From the NCBI GenBank assembly GCA_004794655.1, contig SMMW01000606.1:558501-622500 (forward strand): a stretch of 64,000 nt of DNA, written 5' to 3'. The DNA comes from Marisa cornuarietis. Its lineage: Eukaryota; Mollusca; Gastropoda; Architaenioglossa; Ampullariidae. A model generated the notes under the pieces. It made no database searches. It was not told where the DNA came from and worked only from the letters and a program-made list of their open reading frames with translations. Of this stretch, positions 14,201-26,000 are shown piece by piece; the stretch's first letter is position 1; each line of letters begins with the position of its first letter. A program made the position numbers and the translations under genes.

Positions 14201-15071
14201 AAGATTATATACTTGTTCTCTCTTCTGTTTCTCTGTGATTTTTTTCTCCGTTTTTTTTCTCTTTCTTTCCGAAATTATCTTTCCCTCTGCTTGATGTCTT
14301 ATACGAGAGGCAAAAATCATCTTTTGTATTGTATTTCTAGTAAACGAGTCAGTAGGGTCCATGCCACGGGAAAAAACCACCGCGAGCTTCTCTTATGGAT
14401 CACGAGAATTACTGCCCTTTACTGGTCTTACAGAAACACATCTATCAGAGGCTATTCGGAAATCACTGGTATCTGGGCGAGTGATATATAACTTTTGCTT
14501 GCCTAGCACTTTGTACTTTTTGCAGATCTCTCTCTCTCTCTCGTTTATTTGTGTTCTCGTGATCCACTCTGCACTCTTTGCATTTACCTACCTCTGCTGC
14601 CAATATATATATATATATCTTCGTTTCAGGGCCAAAATATATTAATGACGTGAAAAATCATAATTTGTCCTTGAAAAGAATAATATTTACCCATTCCGAG
14701 TTATTCTCCAGGTTGAAATCATTTGCAGGGTTAATCAGTCATCAAAGGGAACCCATCTTTACCAGTCAGTGGTAAGCGATTTCTACCGAGAAGGGAAAAC
14801 TTAATTTTGTGCTTTGGTTTGTTTTCTGGGGGGGGGGGGGGTAAGGGTCCTAAATTGTCATTTTGCAACTAGCTTTTCGAATTTACAAGCAAAAAGTAGA
14901 AAAAAATTCCCCACCCTCCACCCTAACACATATGTTAAACTGTTGATCATTGGCGAACGCTAATTATAGTAATTATATATGACTGTCTTGTTAGCTCTAT
15001 GATTATTCACAGGTTGTGGTTTCTACAGTTATCTACGAGGTATCGATAGCTCAGCACTGAAACATTTAAGG

Positions 15072-15140
15072 TATTATTATTATTATTATTTGTAAAGCGC
15101 ATACTCACACTCCTAAGGAGCATGCTCTTAGCGCTAAAGA
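15072..15140 (-). mobile_element. SINE-like 3' end with (ATT)n tail, minus orientation
   Basis: Read on the minus strand, a segment with AGCGCTAAGAGCATGCTCC and a GCGCTTTACAAATAA motif ends in an (AAT)n tail. A 3' end of the form GCGCTxTATAAAT followed by (AAT)n also occurs at 19151-19240. That recurrence suggests a dispersed short element. No duplicated target site was identified. Confidence 0.45.
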
Positions 15141-15318
15141 ACAATAACGAGACATGGGCAACATACGAAGGACAGGAAAACAAACAAACAGACAAACAAA
15201 CAATATATGAACTACGAAAGAAGGAACAATAGTACTGATGATGAATAATAACAAATACAAAAAACGCAAAGAGGAACCCAATAACAAGAACTGAGAGTAT
15301 AGTCATTCTGCAAAAAGA

Positions 15319-15344
15319 ACACCACCACCACCACCACCACCACC
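15319..15344. repeat. (CAC)n microsatellite
   Basis: Eight ACC/CAC units. Just left of it, about 15180-15205, is an AAAC/AGAC-rich tract. Confidence 0.9.
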
Positions 15345-15402
15345 ATGACGTTAGCATTCATGTACAAGAAACAATGTCGTGTCGATTATTACGTGTGTAT
15401 TT

Positions 15403-15547
15403 CGTCACTGTGACGTTGTCTATGTTGTCATGGTGATGTCTAAGCCTTCAGCTTCAGTTGTGTTCTGAGAGCAGAGCCTCTCCTTTTCGTTTCTTGCTTT
15501 AGTTTCAGACTTTATTTAGTTCGACTATTTATGCCTGCACTTCGCAG
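15403..15547 (+). promoter_or_regulatory. Candidate promoter and 5' untranslated exon of the tubulin gene
   Basis: A perfect 13-bp palindrome CGTCACTGTGACG (15403-15415) carries two CRE half sites. At 15425-15438 GTTGTCATGGTGAT resembles an RFX X-box, with one mismatch to RYYNYYN(1-3)RRNRAC. About 110 bases further on is a strong splice donor, CGCAG followed by GTGAGT (exon end 15547). A good acceptor (TTTCTTTACAG) lies at about 16687-16697, before the tubulin start. I infer a non-coding first exon ending at 15547. There is no transcript evidence, and the transcription start is not defined. Confidence 0.3.
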
Positions 15548-16888
15548 GTGAGTTTTTTTCTTTGCTGATTGCCCTTCGGGGCTAGCCCGCCCCATCGTTC
15601 CTCCTGTGTCCTCCATCCAAACTGGAGGGCATCTCTGGCGAAAAGCAAGTTTTTTCTTGGAAGCTTTTAAACGATAGAGGCATTCCCTGCAAGCATTTCT
15701 TGCTGCCTGTTGAGAAGTCTTGAAGGGTTCGTCTTGATTGTTTGGTTCTTTCCAAACAGCTTCTGTGGCGCAGTTACGAATTCGCGAAGCACCCAGACTG
15801 GCCAGACATCTTCAGCCACAAGTAAGAAGAAGGAAACTTTGTCCTGCTCTCATCGTTTTCTCGTTTCATCTTTTCTCATATTTCACAACACTTGCCTTTT
15901 CCTGCTGTCTGTTAATGCAGGCAGTCTGAGGAAGAGAGGTCTTTAGCTGTTACTTATGTGACAGGCAGGGAGCTCTAAACAGGTTCCGAAATAATCTTTC
16001 ATTCATGTTTGACTGCAGCATCTGACTTTCTCGGAGGCAAAGACGTCCAGAGGCAAGCAGCTGTTTACTCAGTTAACATATATGAGAGAATCTGCAGCCA
16101 TCTCAGTGGCTTGCATGGGTATTTTTGGAAATTTAAGGATAAACATGTCTTTTATTGCATAAAGTGAGCTGTTTGACCGTGGTAATTGTGAATATCAATT
16201 TAATATCTCGGGGTTTTTTTCAGATGACTCCTGTAGTGCTTGTCATCTTCATCTCATACCATTCTTATTGCTCCTTTAAGTCAGTGTGGTGACCTTTGTT
16301 GTGTCTGAATAATGATTCCCTTAATGCGTCCGTTTCCTCGAAACGATGTCCCTTTCTTGCTCATTTTCCACAGAGAAAAGAGTGTCGACGAGGTTCTTTC
16401 TCAATTGCTATCCTAATAATGGTCAGTTCGCCTGTCAGTGGTTCCGTTACCTAGTCAAATGTGCGTACACTGATCAAATTGCCCAGAGATTTGGAGTCAG
16501 TTCTGAACCAGACCTACTGTCTTATCGACAGTACCATTTCCCATTTTCGTCTGGCAGCCTCTCTGTCAAGCTTCCAAACCCTTTCTGTACTACCTTTCGC
16601 TAACCACTCTAGTAGGTATTTTAACACTGGCTGACTCTTTAGTCATTCAGTTCCCTTTGTTGCGTGTAATCCTCATCTGTTAAGACTTTCTTTACAGTTA
16701 GGACCAAAATCTAATGTATTTCAGCCTTCCTTTAAAGTCTTCTTAGTTTCTTGAAATGTAGATAGATTTTTGTAAGTGCAATCATGCGATAGAATTTTTT
16801 TTTATAAATCAAGCCCCCTTTAAACAAACGTAGACCCTGATTCCTCACATCCACACCATTCATTCTACCCCTGCAACCGAGAGGCGCT

Positions 16889-17057
16889 ATGCCACGTGAG
16901 GTCATTTCCGTCCATCTGGGTCAAGCGGGTTGTCAGATCGGCAATGCATGCTGGGAACTATATTGTCTTGAGCATGGTATCACACCCGATGGCATCATGG
17001 TGGGGAGATATGCATCAAGTGCAGACGACTCCTTCAGCACCTTTTTCTTGGAAACGG
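16889..17057 (+). CDS. TUBA: Alpha-tubulin coding exon 1
   Basis: Residues 1-56 plus one base. It starts at the first ATG and begins [16 protein letters not shown]. The donor GTAAGT follows ACG-G. It covers the N-terminal strand, helix H1 and the loop that normally holds K40. Confidence 0.92.
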
Positions 17058-20000
17058 GTAAGTCGCACCTGTTGCCCAGTCCATGATGACAAGATCACGT
17101 CGCTGTGACGTCACTGCTGTATGTCTCAGCTCCGTCGTTGGGGGTACTTGGAAATACCACGCCTGTTGTAGTCTTAGTGCTTCTTTATCGAGTTCAACTT
17201 TGATGCTATTTATACTTACTTTTTGTCCAAAAGGTCAGTTAAGGCGATCTTAGCACACTAAAAGAGCATTTGGTTGCTGTTAAATGCAAATTTTATGTCA
17301 GCTGTGTAGTTGCGGTGGTAGTTAAATACAAATGTCACGAAGAGTAGTGGTCGTTGTTGCAGGAGCTGGTATTCATGTCCCGCGCTGCCTTTTCGTTGAC
17401 CTTGAGCCCACGGTCGTGGACGAGGTGAGAACAGGAACCTACAGGAAACTCTTCCATCCGGAACAGCTAATAACAGGTAGCGCTTTTCGACTTACAAGTT
17501 TCCGTTGATTTATAAATAGAAAGGATACAAAGCAAATAGAGTAGTTCTTATTAAAATACGAGAGTGGAAGTAAGGTAATGTAACAAAAGAGGTATGGTCT
17601 CAAAAGTAAGCGATTAACGGGGTGTGAACGGTCCTTATATGTGTTTATAAGTTTGCAAATTTGGGGTTGGCAAAATGAGGTCTAAAAGTGCTTATTTTCA
17701 GCGAAAAGGTCCTTAAGAATTGCAGTCGGAACCTTGCAGAAAAAGATAGATGCTTATTTGTGCTTTTTGTGTAAACTATTTTAATATTATTCTTTTCGTG
17801 CTACACAGTTCTAAAACGTGAAAAAAATCGAAATCCAGGGGATATATCTATCGCATTTAAAAAAAAAAATGCTACGTTTCCTTTGAGGAAGAATGGATTC
17901 GACCTGAGGGAAGAAGGTGAGGGTACTTGACAGTCCCGACTGAAGCGATTAGCGAGCGTAACTACCTAAGTAACAGGCACTGTGTCTGCTCTTTTACTCC
18001 CCCATCGGGTTAAACCATTCTTTCCTTCCATAAGCATGGATGGGAGTTCTCCGACGTGAGAAACAAAATTTCAGCTCAGACCTGTGACGGAAAATATAAT
18101 TCTGACTGACTGGGGGAACGGGCGAGCAGTTGAAAAAGCACGAGAAACTGAACGGCACGAATAAGGGGGAACTACATTGAGACTTCAAACGATTGTAGCA
18201 GTGTTAGTTTTGAATCGATTTGGGACTGTTAGCTGTCACCATCCAGGGCATGAATGTCATGAGGTTGGAGCTATAAAATGCTTTAAAGTGAGCTCGGGTC
18301 TTCGCAAATGTTCACTCTTACCAGTCCTACGGGAAGAGGTCGAAAAGCTTACGCAGTCTGGTCACCAGGCACTGATAATGTGCCAGCTGAGCTACTTAAG
18401 CAGGGTGGGAAAGAAACTACAAAGGCCCTCACTGTTCTGTGCCAAAACGTCTGGGAACGCGAAGAATGATCTAAACTCTAAAGAATGGACGCAGTTACTA
18501 GACATAACCCTCCCCAAAAAAGAAATAGCAAACAGTACCTGAAAAACAGAACTATACGCCTTATCAGTAGCCCAGGCAAAGTCATGCTAAAGGTCATACA
18601 GAGCTCCATCAGCACCACGGCAGAGAAACTGCTAGAACAGACTGGCTTCAGACCATGCAAAAGCGCAGTTGAGCAGATCTTCAACTGTCGCATCCTTATA
18701 GGGCATCAGCGGGGCCTCTACCAAAAGTTCGTTGACTTTAAAAAGGCATTAGACAGAGTCTACCACTAGGGAGTTGTTGCAAGTGACTCCAAAATTCAAC
18801 ATTGAAGAAAGCCTAGTTCAAGTCATGGAAGTGCTATCTAATAGCTCAACGAGTCCAGTACTGCTGAATAACCAAACAGGAGCTTACTTTCGCAAAACAG
18901 TAGGCGTACATCAAGGATATAACCTATCACCGGGGCTGTTGTTGGAGAATGTCATACTTAAAACCCTCCACGACCATCATACTTCCGTTTAAATTGGCGG
19001 AAAGCCGATTCGCAACCTACGCTTTGCAGACGACATAGATCTGTTAGCACGCACTATCACTATCAAAGAACTGCAAGACCTTACCAACAGACTGACAGTT
19101 TGAACGCTTATGGAATGGAGATAAACACTGAAAAGAGAAAAGTTATGATCAATTTTTTTTTTTTGAAAGCGCATTGAGTCGACTCTGGGGTTGAAAATTG
19201 CGCTATATAAATCTACTTTAATAATAATAATAATAATTCCAACGGCAAAGCAGAGATCTATATGAACGTGGTACAGCTCAGCAGCCCCACGTCAGATATC
19301 CGCATCAGGATCGCAACAGCAACAGCGGCGATATATATTGAAGCTAGATAGGATCTTTCACAGCCGTAAGATAAGGTTCACTACAAAGTACAATTTTTAC
19401 AAATCTCTGGTAGTACCGATCCTGTTCTATGGATTTTACACGTGGGCTGTACTTGCCGAAACGGAGAGATGAATCCAGGCATGTGAGAAGAAGTGTCTGA
19501 GGGTGCTGTTGCGGATCTCATACAAAGAACATAAAACCAACGACTTTGTATGGAACAAGATTGCCACACTCAACAGTCAAGTGAAATAAACTGTTCATCT
19601 TTGGCCATGTGACCCGGCACGACTCCTTGTCGAGGACTATCCTTCAAGGCCCCTTGGAGGGTGGCCGACACCGCGGTGGCCAGAGGAAGAACTGGCTTAC
19701 GAACATCAAAGACTGGACTAATCGTCCTGTACAGGACCTGTTCACTGTCGCCCACATTAAGCAAGAGTGGCAGCCCTGTCAGCTGCCGCGTCTATCCATC
19801 AACGACAGGTACTGGTCAGGAGACGACTGATTGACTTATGATAACACACTATTATTGTCTGTTGCCATAAAGCTGAGTTTTTGGCATTTCCTCATTCTTA
19901 AAGATAATCATTTTGATTTGATTATATTGAAACTGCGTTTAGTTTTCCTCTAGACAATTATGAAATGTTTTGGGATAGGAACTTTTTTATTCATTGTTAT

Positions 20001-23000
20001 CAGGAACAATATTTCTCCCTTATGGTAGGTAGATTGTACAAAGCAGGATATTAAAAAAAATTAAGTGCTGCTGTTCTTCTACAGAACTTGTAGTTATTGA
20101 CATTTATAAAATGAAAATCAGCAAAATGTGGTGGAAAATATAACACGTGCAAAATTCGACCGTCAATCACTTTGACAAGCAAGTTGAATTAGAAAGGAAA
20201 GAAAGCAATCATGACTGACAAAAGCGACTCCCAGCCGGAAAACCAAAGAAATACAAAAGCCCAGGATCTTTTTTCGCAAAGCATAACGCGCGACAATTCG
20301 TTAATCACTTCATCTCCACTTCTTTGAGATTGTCCAACAGCTGGGGGAGAAACTTTACTTATCTAATCAAAATTTGAATCGCATGCAAGTCTTTATATCG
20401 AGCTGGCACTGGTAAAAAAAATATGCCACTGCGAGCAAATTCTCGGCACTGTACTGTTTCTGGAATGAGTCTCCTGTCGACTGAACTGAACTGAACTAAC
20501 ACTGCCTCTGACATCAGGAGCAAGACCACCATCACTGGGCATCGATTCTGGACATTGACTGGGTACATTAACATTGAGTGTTGCCACCCTACGTAGGTGC
20601 TGGGACTTTTTGTTCTTTTAAGACTGGCATCATTCTGTGTTTTGCTTGTCACAGGGACTTTGGGACTGAAAAGGAAAAAGTCGCTTTGAACAGGTTTTGG
20701 TGCTCGGGATGTACTTAAGGTTTTATGGCTGCCTGAGATAAATTATGTTACGTCGAAACTTGCCTCTGGGTGTCTGCACTAGGTATTTCGTGGCGAACAC
20801 CATTGCAGAACGACTGCCTGACTTCACAGTTTTTGCAATACAGCGCCATCATGAAGAAATTTATCAAAAAACCTAGACCCACTCTGTGACGCTTGTCAAA
20901 ACAATTCTTGTAACATTTTGCTTTGCCTTTGCATCGCTGTTACTGCTGCTGTGTCGAATTTATTGAACTCGAGGTTTTCGGGCAATGTAAGTGCATTTGG
21001 GTACAAAATAGTCACCGAACTTTTCTGAAACAATATCAGACTCCCTCTGGTGTGTAGCCTCTATCACAGATCAAATGGTGTGAAAGCGCGTTCGGTGTTC
21101 TCGTCCATCGAATAGATCAGAGCTCTGACCTGAACTGATTCGTCGTCTTCATCTAATTTTGATGCACATCGGAAGCGTTGAAATTGTTGCTTCCGTTCAG
21201 GCCATAAACTGGGCCGAGAAAAGTCAAACGGTTCGAGAGCTTTGAATGGACCCATCTTGCATGCTGATGAAATCTGTGCACGCCAGAACACACGATGTAA
21301 TGCGCTGTGTTCAGCTGTCAAACACTTTGATGCTGTATTATTCCAAACAAGTTGTATTAGAACAGAAAACAGTTATCGCTGACAAAAGCGACTCAACCCG
21401 CAAACCAAAAAAAAAAAAATACAAAAGCCCCCGATCTTTTATTCGCGAAACATAACGCGTGACAGCTTGCTAATCACGACAGAAAATAAATGTCACAGAA
21501 AAACAGCAACAGTAAGATAAGCATAATCTAACAGTTTTTAAACTTTGCTTTGAAAATGACATGTTCAGATCCCACATTTCTGAGTAAGTCAGCAAACAAG
21601 TCGTTCGACTTACTGTCCGAAAAGAAACTACAAGAATTACATTTTTCTAAGGTCTTGGTTCTAAACATGACCCTGGCATGCACCGTTTCAAAGGATCTCT
21701 CGTATACACACACACACACACACACAGAGCGAGAGAGAAGAGAGAAGGTGGGAGCAAATGGATTCCAAAAGAAGGCAGAATCATTAAAAAGAGTAAGAAT
21801 CATTGTTTCTAAAGTTGAAACAGGTCATCTCAGGTAAAGACAGAACTTGACGGGATGAATTAAGGAAATACTAACGTGGACATACAAGTGTGTTGTAGTA
21901 CAGGTGGATAATGTGATGAAGCTGATCACAGCGGCCTTGACATGTAAAAAGAACCTTGTAACAGAAATTGTAACACACATAGAATTCCCCCCCCCCCCAC
22001 AAGAAATGAAGAACTTACCCAATACATATATAGCTGTCTAATGGGTAACTGTACTTGTTCAGTTATGCAGGATGTTTTTAGGAGTTGAAACTAGATTGAG
22101 TTTGCTTGGTCTAATAAAGTTTGATTTACGGCGTGGAGAAAAGTGATAAGCGGCCATTTTCAAACTAACTTGGGAAAATGTTTATGTTAGCGGCAAGGCA
22201 GTGAGTGAAGTCATCATGCCCGGAAAGTACAGTTTCCAACATTTCTAACACCGTCTGTTAAAAAAAAAAAAGATTGCGAAGACCGAATACTCAAGGAGAA
22301 AAAAAAAAGACAAAGTCGCAGTGTGGATTATACAATGTATCTTTAAACTTTTGCTCCCATGGGTGAAGCTAGTTTTAAAAGCACAAGTGAAAACACAGAC
22401 ATGGGAAGAATGAGAAACACCATAGAGTAGAAACTTACTTCCTCAGCCCTGATCAGATAAGAGCTAATACAATATGGCCACATGGGATATCTTCCTTCTT
22501 TATATAGATCTTTATGGCCTGTAGTTAGTCTTGTCTGCTTGTTTTGAAGACGGCCTCAAATGATCCTGTGTGTGGTCAGACCTGTGTGAACCCTGGTTTA
22601 AAGAAGTCGGTAAAAAACTTTTTCACTTCTTCATAAGGTAAACTAGTTTAAAGTGAACTGATGAAATTAAATAGATAAAATATACTAAACCTTATAACAT
22701 TTCTCCTTACAAAACGGGTAAAATTAACACAATGGGAATACATGGAAACGATGTCTTTCTACAGGCAAAGAGGATGCTGCCAACAACTTCGCTCGTGGCT
22801 ACTACACCAAAGGCCGTGAGATGGTGGACCTCGTTCTGGATCGCATTCGACGGGTGGCTGACTGCTGCCACTCGCTTCAAGGCTTTCTGGTCTTTCATAG
22901 CTTTGGGGGCGGAACCGGATCCGGCTTCATGTCTTTGCTCCTACAACATCTTGCCAGAGACTACGGCAAAAAGTGCAAGTTTCAATTTTGCATCTACCCG

Positions 23001-26000
23001 GCGCCAAACGTACGTTAAACTAGACTTGACATCCTGTATACTTTTAATTGATTTGTTTGTTATGGAACTGTATTTATTGTTGTTCTTCTCTGTAAGCCAT
23101 TGGTTCATTTGTTTACGTTGTTTCTGTTTATATTGCTGTTGTTTTCTACTTTTGTTTTTGTTCTTTTGATCACTTGCTCTTTCTTTTGTTTTATTTAAAT
23201 TTTCTTTCTGTTCTTTTTCTTTTTCTTTCTTTAAGAAAACTGCCACTGATATTGCCAAGGCTATAATTCACAGTAAGTAGCTGCAGTCTTCAAAGGTCAG
23301 AGAGGCTCAACTGTGTCAGTCTTTGTAAGTAAATCTGCAGAACGAAGAAAGAACTCGTGCCCATCAAAACATAATCATATGATATCATTATAAAACACGT
23401 GTGTCTAGCAAACCTACCTCTGCACTCATGAAAACGCTTGCCACTCATTCACGCGTGAACACCTGCAAGAACAATCAACCACATCACGCATTGCTTTCAC
23501 TAAGGTCTGTTAAAATAGACAGTCTTTCGTCTTGACTCACGAAGTTTTCAGTCAGCGACTTCTAAAATAGTTTGTAGGATTACCAGAAACTCTGTCTGCC
23601 TGTCACTGCCAATCTGGGGATGAGGATAGCACCATACAGTGTGACAAAAATGACTTGAAATCCATTAAAGTGACCTTCTTTCAGATATCACCTACGATCG
23701 TCGAGCCATACAACGCTATCCTTAACACCCACGCCACTTTGGAGAACTCAGACTGTGCTTTTCTGATGGACAATGAGGCCTTCTTCGACATCTGTAGGCG
23801 AAATCTAGACGTCGAGCGGCCAACGTATACCAACCTCAACCGTTTGATTGCTCAGGTCGTTTCCTCCATCACCGCCTCCTTGCGTTTTGAGGGCTCACTC
23901 AACGTCGATTTAACCGAGTTCCAGACAAATCTCGTGCCGTATCCTAGGTAACAATCTTTTGTGATATTTCTCGTAATGTCATAGTTCACTTTGGCTGACA
24001 GGTTTTGTCTCCATGCTTAAGATTCTAGTAAATATGTAGCTACTGTTTGAATATGAGTTGTCTTAAATTTAGTCCACTGATCATAAAGCTTCAATATTTC
24101 AAGTAAAAAGTAATTTTCTTGTTAAAGGCAAAGATTTTTTTTCAAAATAGAGTACGCGCGAGTAGAAGGTTTTTAATACTAACAAACAGTCACTAGTAAA
24201 AAGTTGTCATTTTAACACACTCAGAAAAAAAATCAGTAAGAATTATCCTTATCCAAAGCATAGAAAGTTTTGTGGAGACCGCATCACAAACTGTGCATTG
24301 ACTAGTAAAGTAGCTCTGCTCCCAGCGGTCATAGGATATTCGTGAACTATATCCACTGAAATATGTCCATGGATAGTTTATAAAATCAGTTTGATTCCCT
24401 AAAAACAATGGCGCTTATGAGTACAATCATGCAATAGCTGGCCGTTGATTGTTAATGAACAAGGGTATGTGATAAATAAAATTCTTCCCGTGTTACTCGA
24501 ATTCTATTTTATACCCATTTTATTGAAAGATATACACTTACATAGTCACTGTTAAGATGTGATTAGAGATCAGTTGTGCGCCCCTCGCATCCTAATTTCA
24601 GCGTTTGAATTTTGGGGGCGTTTCATCTAAGGCAAAATATATTTTCCATTCTTCCTTGGAGCAAATGTTTTACTTCCTACTTTGTCATTTTTTGATTCGT
24701 CCGTTCGGGTTTTTTTTTTGTTTTTTTTTTTATTTTTATTTTTACCTGTTCCACACATTGCCTGTGATCTCATTTGCCTGTGTGTTGTAAAGGATTCATT
24801 TCCCTTTGGTGACCTATGCCCCGATCATCAACCCCGAAAAGGCCTTGCACGAGCAGCTGACAACGGCGGAGATCACCTCCATGTGCTTCGAGCCAGCAAA
24901 TCAGATGGTCAAGTGTGACACCCGGCGTGGCTACTACATGTCCTGCTGTCTACTGTACCGCGGGGATGTCGTACCCACTGACGTGAACAGAATAATAGCC
25001 AGACTCAAGTCGAAGCCAACCATCCGGTTTGTGAAGTGGTGTCCCACTGGCTTTAAGGTCAGTTGCCTAACCCAGCAAGTCTTGACCTCTTTCGACTACG
25101 TCGTAAATTCTAAGAATTAAAAAAAATACATAGAGAGAAAAAGTTGGCAAAAGTTGCCCCTCACTCTCTTTAATTTTTATAGATAATTAAGTAACTTTCA
25201 TAGAAAAGTCAATTTTTAACTAAGTGCTTGACAGTTTCATGGAAACTCTTTGTTCAGTTTATGCCGGGGTCTTCTTGCTGGTTAGACCATTTCTTTTTTA
25301 CTGTAGAGCTGTCATACAGATTATGTTTTCAGAGTATCCTTTCGGACAAAAGTTATAAGGACAAATTATAGGGATATTATACGTTATGCTAACGTCTTTC
25401 TAATTTTCATGAACATCGCCGTTTTACACTTACTTTTGTACCTTTCTTTTGACTTAAAAATCCCGTAAATTTTTTAACCTGAATATGTGTTAAGAAGGTA
25501 AGAGATCCTATTGCCCACTGGGAGTATTTTACCGTGATCGAGGCTTCACCCATCTTCCCCCATCACTCCATTATCTTCCCTGGTGAATTAAGTTCACAAA
25601 TGGTTGGCAGTAAGAGAGGGTGTTGGCGAGGGCAGTTTTCCCACCAAAGACCAGATGAGCATTGAACCAGCAGCTCTTTGCTGGAAATCGTACGAACAAA
25701 CCACCTATCTACGAACCCTCCTTTTAATAGGTTTTCGAGACAAATTTACTTTTGAGAAGGAGACGCGAATTTATATTTATTTAATGGAAAGAGAATGATT
25801 TCACGTGTAAGTTCGAGTAGGACAAAGAAGTTCCTATTGTTGTGTACACAAAGGACACAAAAATTCATATTTATATGCAGGAAGGAAAGACAATTTTACA
25901 TTTACCTACGGGAAGAAGACACTTATTGACTTGTCCGCCGTCACAGTGACTCGGTCTGCCTGTCGTTTCAGGTTGGCATCAACTACCAGCCGCCGACCGT

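Larger units (their letters stand above)
6560..15071. other. Long non-coding stretch with microsatellites only
   Basis: No open frame here resembles a protein and no convincing exon was found. Microsatellites and homopolymers inside are listed separately. From 12600 to 14150 the sequence is notably AT-rich with A and T runs. A 13-base G run lies at about 14829-14841. Confidence 0.4.
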
